Made by a program: the position numbers and the translations under genes
Assembly: GCF_006874425.1 (NCBI RefSeq)
Contig: NZ_VIJZ01000002.1
Coordinates: 62,001 to 126,000 of the forward strand
Reading direction: 5' to 3'
Origin: Paenibacillus ottowii
Lineage (GTDB): Bacteria > Bacillota > Bacilli > Paenibacillales > Paenibacillaceae
Length of the DNA stretch: 64,000 nucleotides
The notes under the pieces: generated by a model
Told to the model about the DNA's origin: nothing
Database searches by the model: none
What the model saw: only the letters and a program-made list of their open reading frames with translations
In this document: one piece after another, positions 25,968 through 34,392 of the stretch
How positions within the stretch are numbered: position 1 is the stretch's first letter
Layout: each line of letters begins with the position of its first letter

Positions 25968-26291
25968 ATGAAGTTGGATAAGATCGTCGTCACTTCCCTT
26001 TTGTCATTAGCTTTGTTAGGAAGTTCGTCAGCCGCGTTTGCTTCAACACCCGTTAATAATCAAGTATCCACGAATAGTCAAACATCGTCTATAGTTACAC
26101 CACAAGGTCTTCCCCAGAAATATGTAACCGGTTATACAAAACAATATCAGAAAGGAGATAAAATCCCTACTACTATTGCTTATACAGAACCTGGAACTGG
26201 TTGGGGTGGTTCGTTAACATTGTATGACACTGTACTGGTAAATAATGTATACGTGGCGTACTATCAAGGTTATATTACCAAACCTGATTAA
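25968..26291 (+). CDS. Small secreted protein, paralogue of 18347-18673
   Basis: 107 residues. Signal peptide ends about residue 26 (GSSSAAFASTP). The mature end (TLYDTVLVNNVYVAYYQGYI) matches the protein at 18347. Function unknown. CGAGAGGATG lies before the ATG. Followed by a shared terminator. Confidence 0.75.
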   Translation: MKLDKIVVTSLLSLALLGSSSAAFASTPVNNQVSTNSQTSSIVTPQGLPQKYVTGYTKQYQKGDKIPTTIAYTEPGTGWGGSLTLYDTVLVNNVYVAYYQGYITKPD

Positions 26292-26384
26292 TTCGAAAGG
26301 CATAACCATTCTAGCCATAATGACCGTATAACTACAATACGATGTACACGTTCAAATAAGCGTGTTTTTAAGTAAATAAACAAC

Positions 26385-26425
26385 AAAGGACTCCATACTG
26401 GTTACATACCAGCGGAGTCCTTTTT
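26385..26425. terminator. Bidirectional terminator
   Basis: AAAGGACTCC / GGAGTCCTTT with T runs on both sides. It overlaps the stop region of the minus gene at 26402 and can end the secreted protein gene at 25968. Confidence 0.8.
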
Positions 26426-26635
26426 CACATCTACTCTAAATTCAAACTGCTTTCTCATAAAATAGCTTCCATTAACCTTAATTGAATCAGGTGTATATTT
26501 TTCTATCATACCACCATAATCTACAATCTCCACCATTTCGTCGTTCAGTGGTCTAACTACGCATACTCGGGACTGTGATAGAGCTGCTCCCAGAAAATCG
26601 GCATCCATACTAAGCACTTTATATATGTTTCCCAA
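26402..26635 (-). CDS. Hypothetical 77-residue protein
   Basis: MGNIYKVLSMDADFLGAALS, then VVRPLNDEMVEIVDYGGMIE. No family recognised, soluble, mixed alpha/beta. AAAGGAGAATTTAG precedes the ATG, and it starts 19 bases after the stop of the membrane protein gene at 26655, so it is in the same transcription unit. Confidence 0.6.
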   Translation of the reverse strand: MGNIYKVLSMDADFLGAALSQSRVCVVRPLNDEMVEIVDYGGMIEKYTPDSIKVNGSYFMRKQFEFRVDVKKDSAGM

Positions 26636-26654
26636 CTAAATTCTCCTTTACAAA

Positions 26655-27278
26655 CTAAATATTTAATGTTGCTTTAAACTTCTCGGTCGCCTTGTTGATA
26701 ATTAATACAACAAGGTTTGAACCATAACCGAGCAGAAAGACAACAAGTTGGGCATTCGCAAAATCTATACTTCCATCTTTTTTTGTAAACAAAACTCCCA
26801 CGAATAAAATTGGTACAAAACAAGCTATCAGTAATTTAGTCAATGATTTATTAAATTTCTCATAATACGTAGTTATAAAAAAGAACATAGCCCCTAGCAT
26901 ACTTAACACTAGATATTTAATATAAAGATATTCAGTGTTGTTGTCTATTCCTACGTTATCAATTGTTATATACATTAAAGAGTAAATCATAATTAAAATA
27001 ATAAACATATATGGTGTCGTTACAATCGTAAATTTAGAGGCCAGTCTTCCATGTGCGAAGACTTTACCTGATTTATGTTCTTTTAATATAAGAATAAACT
27101 CATCAATCTCAAATTTGATTTTAAACAGCTTATTCTGGTCATCAGGATTAATGGAATTAAGTTTTGTAAATAATTTTTTACATCTTCTAATTACAGCCAT
27201 TCCAACTTCGTCATATTCATCTGCATTCTCCGAAATTTGCATCAACTTTTCAATTAAATCTTCTTTAAGTTTACTCAT
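26655..27278 (-). CDS. Four-helix membrane protein, paralogue A
   Basis: 207 residues: about 80 soluble helical residues, then four membrane helices at about 85-195, ending VFLLGYGSNLVVLIINKATE and a basic tail. The next gene upstream (27313) is a diverged copy with the same plan and the same ending style. Family not recognised; a paired membrane arrangement could suit a pore or sensor pair, which is guesswork. Confidence 0.65.
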   Translation of the reverse strand: MSKLKEDLIEKLMQISENADEYDEVGMAVIRRCKKLFTKLNSINPDDQNKLFKIKFEIDEFILILKEHKSGKVFAHGRLASKFTIVTTPYMFIILIMIYSLMYITIDNVGIDNNTEYLYIKYLVLSMLGAMFFFITTYYEKFNKSLTKLLIACFVPILFVGVLFTKKDGSIDFANAQLVVFLLGYGSNLVVLIINKATEKFKATLNI

Positions 27279-27312
27279 ATTACTCCTCCCAAAAAACTAT
27301 CTGTTGAATTTT

Positions 27313-27900
27313 TTAATTAAAAACGGCTTTTACTTTTTCAATCATTTTATTCAAAATGTAAGTGAGCATATCAGAACTATAACCAAGTAAGAATACATAT
27401 ACATTCTCATTTGTGAGTGAAAAAGGTTCATTTTTATCTATAAATAAAACACTAATAAAAATAAATGGAATAATCATGGAAACTAAAAGTTTATTACCAA
27501 CCTCATTAATCTCTTTTAATGAGGTCGTAACTAAAAATAGTAACGCTCCATATAAACTTATACCAACATATTTAAGGTATATTCTGGTCTCTTCAAAAAA
27601 ATTATTTCCTGAATTCATTATAAAAATTATGGCATAAACCATTAGCAAAATTGAAAAAAGCATGTACAAGTTGTGTATCTTATTAGATATAAAAGAATTG
27701 GCTTTTATTCTAATTTCATCAATTTTTAAATTCAAGAGATACAACTTCACTTGTTCATCATCTTTGATCCTAAAGAGTTTTTTATATACCTTTCTTATAT
27801 CTTTTAGAACCTTTAATTTCTTTGCTTCAGGATCAGACCTAAATGATTCTTCTAAAAGTATATTTAACTTCTCTTCAATAATTTTCTTTGTATATTCCAA
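27313..27900 (-). CDS. Four-helix membrane protein, paralogue B
   Basis: 195 residues with the layout of its neighbour: a soluble helical N-terminus, four membrane helices and VFLLGYSSDMLTYILNKMIE with the tail KVKAVFN. The two genes are 34 bases apart and followed by the 77-residue gene, forming a three-gene unit. Codons are AT-rich, as for several cargo genes here. Confidence 0.65.
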   Translation of the reverse strand: MEYTKKIIEEKLNILLEESFRSDPEAKKLKVLKDIRKVYKKLFRIKDDEQVKLYLLNLKIDEIRIKANSFISNKIHNLYMLFSILLMVYAIIFIMNSGNNFFEETRIYLKYVGISLYGALLFLVTTSLKEINEVGNKLLVSMIIPFIFISVLFIDKNEPFSLTNENVYVFLLGYSSDMLTYILNKMIEKVKAVFN

Positions 27901-28070
27901 TTTATCACCCTGTATATGTATTTACTTATATTCCCTATTTAGATTATTGCAACATTAAACGAATTAGTCAACAAGAACTATTACTATTGAACCATTAGAT
28001 TTTAAAAAAATTATCAACTATTCTCGATAAAGATAACTCCATCTCCTTTACCTTATTTAATTATCAGATA

Positions 28071-28118
28071 GCACAAAAAAGGCATCTTCTCTAGAAAGAG
28101 AAAATGCCTTTTTTGTGC
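28071..28118. terminator. Strong bidirectional terminator
   Basis: GCACAAAAAAGGCAT / ATGCCTTTTTTGTGC, 15-bp perfect arms. Confidence 0.8.
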
Positions 28119-28250
28119 ACTACTTTATTTAACACTTATCGCCTCCCAATTAAGGGAAGGCGACTAGTCTCTGTTAATTTAGAAAAGCAAAACTCAAAAT
28201 TTATCGTTATTAAAAATTATTTCAGTCCATTACAATATGTTACTAACCAA

Positions 28251-28355
28251 CTACTTAAAAAGAATCAATATTAGCAAAACTAAAATTATCAACTTACACA
28301 TTCCAAAAGTTGTTCTTACCATTTTTAAAATAAATTCTTCAGTAAATTTCATCAT
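28251..28355 (-). CDS. Small hydrophobic peptide, possible type I toxin
   Basis: 34 residues: MMKFTEEFILKMVRTTFGMC, then LIILVLLILILFK. An amphipathic head and one membrane helix with a Lys tail; AAGGGG lies 8 bases before the ATG. This resembles small membrane toxins but matches no family I can name. It lies in a 510-base stretch otherwise lacking long genes. A hairpin (GTCGCCTTCCC / GGGAGGCGA, about 28139-28170) lies downstream. Confidence 0.45.
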   Translation of the reverse strand: MMKFTEEFILKMVRTTFGMCKLIILVLLILILFK

Positions 28356-28448
28356 TGTCTGACCCCTTAACCAAGATCAGAGGCCTAGTCGCAATTCCAA
28401 CTACAATATACCATAAATTTCAAAGAGAAGCTATACTCTGATGCACTT

Positions 28449-28514
28449 TTACCTGACTAAACGTAACTGTAACTGTTCTATATCCGACTTTAACACTTTA
28501 TATGTATGGTTCAT
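28449..28514 (-). CDS. Possible 21-residue microprotein
   Basis: MNHTYKVLKSDIEQLQLRLV and a final Arg, with GAGGTGATC before the ATG. Short and hydrophilic; only the ribosome site supports it. Confidence 0.3.
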   Translation of the reverse strand: MNHTYKVLKSDIEQLQLRLVR

Positions 28515-28566
28515 GCTGATCACCTCAGGAAGGTATTCGGTGAACGGTATGGTAATTCCTTTAATG

Positions 28567-28606
28567 AAGAAGGTCCCACCAATCATTAAGTTAGCGGGAC
28601 CTTCTT
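28567..28606. terminator. Bidirectional terminator
   Basis: AAGAAGGTCCC / GGGACCTTCTT, 11-bp arms, 24 bases past the stop of the DUF1878-like gene. Confidence 0.75.
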
Positions 28607-28630
28607 ACCTACTCCATTTAGAACTCATAG

Positions 28631-29038
28631 CTAACCAAGTAGCTTTTCCTTCAACTCAACACTTCTATTGCTCTCGGCAAGCTTTTCAAGCACTTCTCGA
28701 GCATCCCACTCGTGAATTGGGTGCACTCTAAGTTGATATTCTTTTATAAATTTTTCAAATACTTCATAACTCAACTCAAAATCATCAACTTTGAAATGTT
28801 CTTCAAAGTTCTTAGTGACTTTTTGAACATCAGGGTTACTTTGATCAGGATGCAAACGGATGTTAAATAACATACAAAGATTCGTGATAAAATGCTGATC
28901 TTCTCGACTAAGCTCTTTTTCAGCACACCACTTATCATATGGGGACAATTCATCTTCTGCTAAACGCAACAATACAGATTTCCATTCAAGCAAAACATTT
29001 ATGCGTTTCTCAAGCTGGGTAATATTTGAGTTTTCCAT
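28631..29038 (-). CDS. DUF1878-like protein
   Basis: 135 residues, all helical and acidic: ITQLEKRINVLLEWKSVLLR at the start and EYQLRVHPIHEWDAREVLEK near the end, resembling the small DUF1878 family of unknown function. The start at 29038 follows GAGAGGTG; seven residues upstream are not needed. It starts 25 bases after the stop of the secreted protein gene upstream. Confidence 0.55.
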   Translation of the reverse strand: MENSNITQLEKRINVLLEWKSVLLRLAEDELSPYDKWCAEKELSREDQHFITNLCMLFNIRLHPDQSNPDVQKVTKNFEEHFKVDDFELSYEVFEKFIKEYQLRVHPIHEWDAREVLEKLAESNRSVELKEKLLG

Positions 29039-29063
29039 GATGCACCTCTCACTTTCCAAGTCA

Positions 29064-29576
29064 TTAAAGTATTACTTTGCTACCATAATAAATCAACCAC
29101 TCAACAACCATCCCTACTCCTTCTGCAATTCCTTTACTAACGACTCCTCTCATTTCTTGAACGATAGCAGACCTTGCGCCTGCGGCTATTTCAGCAGTAG
29201 TCAATTCTACTGCTCCTAAGTAACTTTCAAGAACACCAAAAACCTTACTGTTATATTTAATAACAGCTGCCACTGTCTCTGTATCAAAGAATTTTTCCAG
29301 AGTCCATCTCGACACAGGGTTATCAATAACATATCTTAATGCTTTAATAGCAATTTCTACAGCCTTAACTTTTACACCTTGGGTACTAACTTCCCCATCA
29401 GGCTGTACAGTAGGAGCAGGCGGAGTTACAGTATTAGCATCTATCGTTGGTGCTGTTCCGTATGTAGCAGTTACTGAAGATGTTTCTGCAAACGCCGCAA
29501 AAGGAGTTATAACAGAGAATAATAAAGCAGTTGCCATTGAACTCAAGATAGTTTTTTTAGCTAATTTCCATTTCAC
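29064..29576 (-). CDS. Secreted protein, unknown
   Basis: 170 residues. Signal peptide at about 1-30 (LLFSVITPFAAFAE), a Pro/Thr-rich stretch, then helical, Ala/Val-rich segments ending EGVGMVVEWLIYYGSKVIL. The hydrophobic C-terminal half could be membrane-active, as in some bacteriocin-like peptides; no leader or immunity gene is recognised, so I leave it unknown. Together with the DUF1878-like gene it forms a two-gene unit. Confidence 0.6.
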   Translation of the reverse strand: MKWKLAKKTILSSMATALLFSVITPFAAFAETSSVTATYGTAPTIDANTVTPPAPTVQPDGEVSTQGVKVKAVEIAIKALRYVIDNPVSRWTLEKFFDTETVAAVIKYNSKVFGVLESYLGAVELTTAEIAAGARSAIVQEMRGVVSKGIAEGVGMVVEWLIYYGSKVIL

Positions 29577-29842
29577 TTATACATTCCTCCAATATTTTGT
29601 ATTTACAACAAAATAATATATAAAAATGAATGTCGAAGTAAGAGGAAAACCGTAAATTTAAATAAACAGTAAGGAAGTCCCATTATGAATTCCTTTAAAA
29701 TTCTAAATATTCAGCAATGACATAAATAAATTTCAAACTATTCTTCCTTCTTAGACATAGTCTTTCGAACTAGAACATGTAAAAATATTGTTGTTTATTG
29801 ACAAAAATCCCCGCCAACCAATAAAGGTTATCGGGGATTTTA
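29577..29842. other. Intergenic stretch, AT-rich
   Basis: No gene seen. It holds the promoter side of the 29064-29576 gene and the terminator of the second nuclease gene. Confidence 0.5.
29803..29841 (-). terminator. Terminator of the second nucB-like gene
   Basis: AAAATCCCCG / CGGGGATTTT, then TTGTC on the minus strand. Confidence 0.75.
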
Positions 29843-30313
29843 CTACTTAACGATAAATTCAACCTTCGTCCCATTTTTATATTCATCCAATTTGTGACCT
29901 ACCCACGATCCAGCTCCACGATTATCCTTTGGACTTATGTACTTAATGTCTGCACCTTCTCCACCTTCGGAGCACATCGCCATAGGCCATTCATCTCGAT
30001 CTTTGCCCTTCTTGGTGGGTATACCCTTTAGGGACAACTCACGGTTATGGTCAGCTCCTTCGCGGTCTATGGTGCATACTGGTGACTTTCCGGCTGCTAT
30101 AGCCTCTTTAATGTGCTGTGCTGTTTCGGGATAACGGTCTGACGGGAATTCTAGGCGCACGGCTTCTCCTGGCGCTGTTGTAGTGGCCACAGGAGCGACG
30201 GTCTGCACCGAAGGCTTTGTATCTCCCCATTCTGTGTGGGACAGTGTATTTATAAACCCACCTAATACTATTAACGCCCCAAGCAAGCAAATTGTAATAC
30301 AGGTTTTACGCAT
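29843..30313 (-). CDS. Secreted NucA/NucB-type DNase, copy 2
   Basis: 156 residues. An N-terminal membrane helix or signal ([16 protein letters not shown]), a Thr/Pro linker, then the nuclease domain with [20 protein letters not shown] and [20 protein letters not shown]. It differs from copy 1 by the longer linker and more anchor-like N-terminus, so it may stay at the membrane. GGGGGAGACG precedes the ATG. Confidence 0.9.
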   Translation of the reverse strand: MRKTCITICLLGALIVLGGFINTLSHTEWGDTKPSVQTVAPVATTTAPGEAVRLEFPSDRYPETAQHIKEAIAAGKSPVCTIDREGADHNRELSLKGIPTKKGKDRDEWPMAMCSEGGEGADIKYISPKDNRGAGSWVGHKLDEYKNGTKVEFIVK

Positions 30314-30329
30314 AACGTCTCCCCCTTAA

Positions 30330-30362
30330 ACGTAAAAACACCCCACCAGCTTAGCCAGTAGG
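30330..30362 (-). terminator. Terminator after the three-gene unit
   Basis: On the minus strand ACCCTAC / GGTGGGGT with a short loop, then GTTTTTA, downstream of the gene at 30408. Confidence 0.6.
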
Positions 30363-30407
30363 GTATCACCGATGCTTTCGGATTGGAAACTTTCTGATTT
30401 TATAGTA

Positions 30408-30995
30408 TCAATTCCTTAAAATTTCAAGTTGAGAATCAAGTTTTTGTGAACACTCATTTAACTGTGTAGTTAATTTATCATATAACGGACCTTCTAATGT
30501 TATATCATTATTTTTTAATAACAATATCTTACTATAAACTGACGAAAGCGTGTGTATGACTTCATCTTTTATCTCTTGTCCTATTAATGTAGAACATTTA
30601 TTCCAATTTGAGTCACTTAAATATTTAATAAAATCTTTTTTTCCGAGATAGTAGTGATCTCTTGAGTTTTCTAAAAGCCTAAAGTTTTTGTCAACTTCAA
30701 CTTTTATCAATCTTATTACGGCATAATTGCCAGACTGTCCTTTTAACCTGTCTAATTCAAAAGTTTTATGAACCTGATATGCGGCTACTATATAAGCGAC
30801 CACTGCACCTATGAAACTTCCCACGATGCTCCCTATACCGCCAACAACCGCACCTATATAGTCCCCTCCCGATATCCTAATACTCCCAATTAAAAAAACA
30901 CTCAATACGATTAGTGAACCTGTTGCTAATGAAATCAGCGATGTAATTATAAGAGCACGTAAGGAAACACTTAGATTTTTCTTCATAATTATCAT
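30408..30995 (-). CDS. Two-helix membrane protein, last gene of unknown module
   Basis: 195 residues: two membrane helices (about 12-38 and 43-75, the second Gly-rich: GAVVGGIGSIVGSFIGAVVA) followed by a soluble helical domain of 120 residues. Phage-defence systems often include such membrane effectors, but no family is recognised. Follows the zinc-ribbon gene by 4 bases. The Shine-Dalgarno lies within that gene's end (AGGGG). Confidence 0.6.
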   Translation of the reverse strand: MIIMKKNLSVSLRALIITSLISLATGSLIVLSVFLIGSIRISGGDYIGAVVGGIGSIVGSFIGAVVAYIVAAYQVHKTFELDRLKGQSGNYAVIRLIKVEVDKNFRLLENSRDHYYLGKKDFIKYLSDSNWNKCSTLIGQEIKDEVIHTLSSVYSKILLLKNNDITLEGPLYDKLTTQLNECSQKLDSQLEILRN

Positions 30996-30999
30996 TCCC

Positions 31000-31503
31000 C
31001 TACATTAATTCAAAAAGCCTTCGAATATCGTCATCATCACTATATTCTTGAATATCAGATAATCGAAGGCTAGAAGCGTTTCCCGCGTTATTCCCTATTG
31101 GAAAGTCATTATCTAATGCTTGGGTATTAGGCGACTGTATCAATTCAAATGTTACAACCAAATTGTCCTCTACGAGCGAATATGGAATTGTTGTTCCACA
31201 ATTTTTACAAACGAAATTTGAATTCAAATTCAAATGTTCGTCTGGCCCTGCAACCCTATGGTTACAAATAGGACACACTAGAGTCACTCTCTTTTTCAAT
31301 AAATTAAGGTCTGCATTGTACACGCTTTGTGAAAATAATTGTAATGAATGCCGAATATCAATCCCACAGTCAAGACTAAATTGAAGGGGATTTAAATGTT
31401 GAAGAGTGTTTTGCCTTCTAGTCCCTAGCCACCAATCGTAAAGTTGGATTGATTGATCAGGAAATTTCGCCCTCTTCAAATTTTCTAAACACGGAAAGAA
31501 CAT
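31000..31503 (-). CDS. Zinc-ribbon protein, middle gene of unknown module
   Basis: 167 residues from the ATG at 31503, taken because AAAGGAGG lies 9 bases upstream; it overlaps the previous gene by 47 bases. A zinc ribbon is visible: VCPICNHRV and VCKNCGTTI, about 25 residues apart. The tail is acidic (YSDDDDIRRLFELM). The N-terminal half is unrecognised. Tight overlap with both neighbours implies one operon. Confidence 0.65.
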   Translation of the reverse strand: MFFPCLENLKRAKFPDQSIQLYDWWLGTRRQNTLQHLNPLQFSLDCGIDIRHSLQLFSQSVYNADLNLLKKRVTLVCPICNHRVAGPDEHLNLNSNFVCKNCGTTIPYSLVEDNLVVTFELIQSPNTQALDNDFPIGNNAGNASSLRLSDIQEYSDDDDIRRLFELM

Positions 31504-32701
31504 GCTCTTGTACCTCCTTTGGAGCACATTGAATTTCTAAAAACTGCAAAACAACTCTGTTGTCGTAGACTTCAAATCTAGTTTCAACTTTTTTCATTCC
31601 TCCTCCATCTTGTTCTCTTGATTCAACATTTTCCTCCGGATGCGAAGAAGTATCATCTTCATTAGAATCATGCAAGAACCAAGTAACCCAAAGTTTATTA
31701 AGTTTCATCAATTCATCTAATGTCTCTCTCGTGTCGAAATAGATATCAGCATATTCAATTCCATCCTCCGCAGAAAGAGCGACAACCTTTGCTCCCGACT
31801 GGTCGGAAAAATCAATTTTGTCTACTATCCCTAATTTATCTTTATCATAAGCTTTGTAATTGATTAAGTCACTTAAAATTAAGGATCTTTCAAATAAACG
31901 TGCTACCCGAATTGGTATATCGACAGGATATTTACTACTTTTTAACTCAACAGTAGAAGACAACTCTTTAATTGTATGTTCAATTACCGAAAGATTGTCT
32001 AAAACTTTTTTGGAATATGGCGCTTCTGCTTTATCCGTTAAAACTTTGAATATTCTGTATAGTGTGTTTTTCGTTTCAGACATATTAATATAAACGATTT
32101 TGAAAATATTTTTCAATAATTCCCAGTAATATTCAAAATCTTGTTTTGACTGAGCTTCATTAACTATGTAATTATTAGAATGCGGTCTTGTTTTTATCAG
32201 TAGGTATCTCTTTTGAGGAAAAATATCGATCCAATCATAATCCGTTATTATCTTAGTTGTAATCATCCCTTCACCGTCATCAACTTCGACCGATGCTTCC
32301 CTTATAAATGCCATAGATATCTTTTTGACTTGGTCATCTAATTGTTCTACGTTTAGATATACCATATCTCCAGCTTTCGAATCTACACTCATTAAGTCAT
32401 TGAAGTTTTCAAAAGGTAACGATCTAGCAGCTAAGTTTGATTGAACCGATCGGTATGAACCCAACACGCTTAAACTTTCAACTGCGAAGTTACAAATGAA
32501 AATTTGTCTATTGCGCCCATAATTGATTTCTTCAACTACGAAATCTTTAAATGTATCTATAAATGTATTATCTTCCATCAATGCATTATTTAATCTTTCG
32601 TAAGCAGAGGGCTTTCCGCTATGTGTTTTTCCGTTCTTTTTGAGAAAATCTCTAATTCGATATTGGTATAAATAATCTGCCAATCCTTTTGGAATTTCCA
32701 C
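31457..32701 (-). CDS. Hypothetical 414-residue protein, first gene of unknown module
   Basis: GTG start with AAAGGAGC 9 bases upstream. Starts EIPKGLADYLYQYRIRDFLK; no membrane segments, no ATPase, nuclease or TIR motif that I can see. An acidic linker (SNEDDTSSHPEENVESREQD) separates a C-terminal 50-residue part (VETRFEVYDNRVVLQFLEIQ). The operon's place directly behind the lysis genes is the usual site for prophage defence or conversion genes. Function unknown. Confidence 0.65.
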   Translation of the reverse strand: MEIPKGLADYLYQYRIRDFLKKNGKTHSGKPSAYERLNNALMEDNTFIDTFKDFVVEEINYGRNRQIFICNFAVESLSVLGSYRSVQSNLAARSLPFENFNDLMSVDSKAGDMVYLNVEQLDDQVKKISMAFIREASVEVDDGEGMITTKIITDYDWIDIFPQKRYLLIKTRPHSNNYIVNEAQSKQDFEYYWELLKNIFKIVYINMSETKNTLYRIFKVLTDKAEAPYSKKVLDNLSVIEHTIKELSSTVELKSSKYPVDIPIRVARLFERSLILSDLINYKAYDKDKLGIVDKIDFSDQSGAKVVALSAEDGIEYADIYFDTRETLDELMKLNKLWVTWFLHDSNEDDTSSHPEENVESREQDGGGMKKVETRFEVYDNRVVLQFLEIQCAPKEVQEHVLSVFRKFEEGEIS

Positions 32702-32842
32702 GATAATCTGCTCCTTTAGGAAAATAGTTCCTTAATGATAGGAGTATTATATACTACTTAAGCCCTAAATGCATAGCAAAAGATCAGGACTAGTAGATTA
32801 GCACCCAACTAGAGTATGCTAGCAGGGTGCTTACTTCATTTT

Positions 32843-33397
32843 TTATTCTACTGCTACTCCCGTTACATTAGCCTGTGGTGCTGGAGAAGCATCTTGATGA
32901 GTTTCAGGTACCGCGCTTTCCACGGTATCTGCTCCAGTAGCTTGTGATAGGATTGCAGTAACTTGAGCAGCTAACGATGATACAGCTTCCTTAGCTGCGG
33001 CCTGTGCTGCCTCCTCGTTTGGCTGTACTTCAGGAGCAAGTACTGACTTCGTCTTAGCCTTGTACTCCAAATATGCCTTCTCAATCGCGGATTTTAGCTC
33101 TACTTGGGATACTACAATACCTTGACTGGAAAGTGTAAGTGAAGCATACTGCAAAGCCTCCTGAAGCTTACGTTCTCCTCCAGCTTCTTTAAATGCTGTT
33201 TGAGCAAGTGCAAATGCCTCCCCTGCTACTTTATGGATTACCTCACGTTGTGCTGCCGTTGTACGCGCTTCTAGCCACACGTTAACCTTAATCTTGAGTT
33301 TGTTCAGACCTCCTAAAACAAACGCTGTAAGCACACCTACGACTGCTGTTGCAATAGTACTTACATATGGCTGTACAGTTTCGATAATTGTTAACAT
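32843..33397 (-). CDS. Phage holin, LLH family
   Basis: 184 residues. One N-terminal membrane helix (VSTIATAVVGVLTAFVLGGL), then a long helical part (QREVIHKVAGEAFALAQTAF) and an Ala/Pro/Gln-rich tail, as in the LLH-type phage holins. It follows the endolysin gene by two bases. With the second holin at 34370 the lysis cassette has two membrane proteins, a holin plus a modulator or antiholin. Confidence 0.8.
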   Translation of the reverse strand: MLTIIETVQPYVSTIATAVVGVLTAFVLGGLNKLKIKVNVWLEARTTAAQREVIHKVAGEAFALAQTAFKEAGGERKLQEALQYASLTLSSQGIVVSQVELKSAIEKAYLEYKAKTKSVLAPEVQPNEEAAQAAAKEAVSSLAAQVTAILSQATGADTVESAVPETHQDASPAPQANVTGVAVE

Positions 33398-33399
33398 GA

Positions 33400-34392
33400 T
33401 TACTTTTCCCCTTTCGTTTTCAACGATGCGATTTTATTCTTTGAATCCCAAGACACTACCGCCCCATAAGCATCAGCAATTGGTTTGAGCTGTACATATG
33501 CTGTACCCTCTATAAGTTGGACAGTTTGCAGCTTGGACCCGTTTAAATAGGCTTCCTTGCGAACGTTGTCCCAACGATAAGATAGGCCCAAGGCATTTGC
33601 CAAAGACCGCAGCGGTACATAGGTTCTGGAGCCATACAGGAGTGCTTTCCCCGCTTCCTTGCCATTTGCAATAAAAGTACCAGATGTGAATGTTCCCGCC
33701 TTATCTGGTGAAACAGGAGGCTTGGTGAAGCGTGCTCGCAACTCGTCCACTGTGCCGTTATACTCATTTAAATCGACTGGCCCAGTAATACCGGATACCT
33801 TGCGTGTGCCGCTCGGCAGAGTCCCACCATACTGACCATCGGAGTATTGCCAAAATTCCCAACGTGACCAGCCAGACGCATCAGATGGGGCCTTTGTGGC
33901 ATGGTACCGCGCAATCCATAGTGGATAACCAGATAGCCCGGAAAATTTGCCGATAAACGATGGGTACGTGTAAACAATTGGGCGTACTCCAGTAAGACGC
34001 TCCACTTCCTCCAGAAACGCCTTAGCGACCGCCGTAACAGTTGCTTTGCTTAAGTTGGACTTATTGGACTCATAGTCCATCACGGGCGGCAGGTTGAACG
34101 TGGACACGCCTCCTGCATCCTTTATTGCCTTTGCAAAGTTTGCCGCCTCTTGTCGGGCCAGATCCGGCGTGGTTGCCGAATCATCAACATAGTGATACGC
34201 CCCGATCATCAAGCCAGCGGCCTTCGCATCCTTCACAAATTTAAGAAACGTTTTGGAGCGGAACGACTTGCCCTGCGTTGCCTTGATAAATACAAAGCTG
34301 ATTCCGTCTGCGGCAACCTTTTTAAAATTTATGTCGCCCTGGTGATGGGATACGTCGATCCCTTGCGCGTTACCTTTTTTCCTTGCTTGCAT
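33400..34392 (-). CDS. Endolysin: GH25 muramidase with stalk domain
   Basis: 330 residues. Residues 11-215 are a GH25 lysozyme: GIDVSHHQGDINF, the catalytic Asp/Glu in LPPVMDYES, and WEFWQYSDGQYGG. Residues about 240-325 are a copper-amine-oxidase N-terminal-like stalk domain (GSRTYVPLRSLANALGLSYR), which in Paenibacillus is frequent on cell-wall proteins and here probably binds the wall. It cleaves peptidoglycan at the end of infection. Overlaps the upstream holin gene by 23 bases. Confidence 0.92.
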   Translation of the reverse strand: MQARKKGNAQGIDVSHHQGDINFKKVAADGISFVFIKATQGKSFRSKTFLKFVKDAKAAGLMIGAYHYVDDSATTPDLARQEAANFAKAIKDAGGVSTFNLPPVMDYESNKSNLSKATVTAVAKAFLEEVERLTGVRPIVYTYPSFIGKFSGLSGYPLWIARYHATKAPSDASGWSRWEFWQYSDGQYGGTLPSGTRKVSGITGPVDLNEYNGTVDELRARFTKPPVSPDKAGTFTSGTFIANGKEAGKALLYGSRTYVPLRSLANALGLSYRWDNVRKEAYLNGSKLQTVQLIEGTAYVQLKPIADAYGAVVSWDSKNKIASLKTKGEK

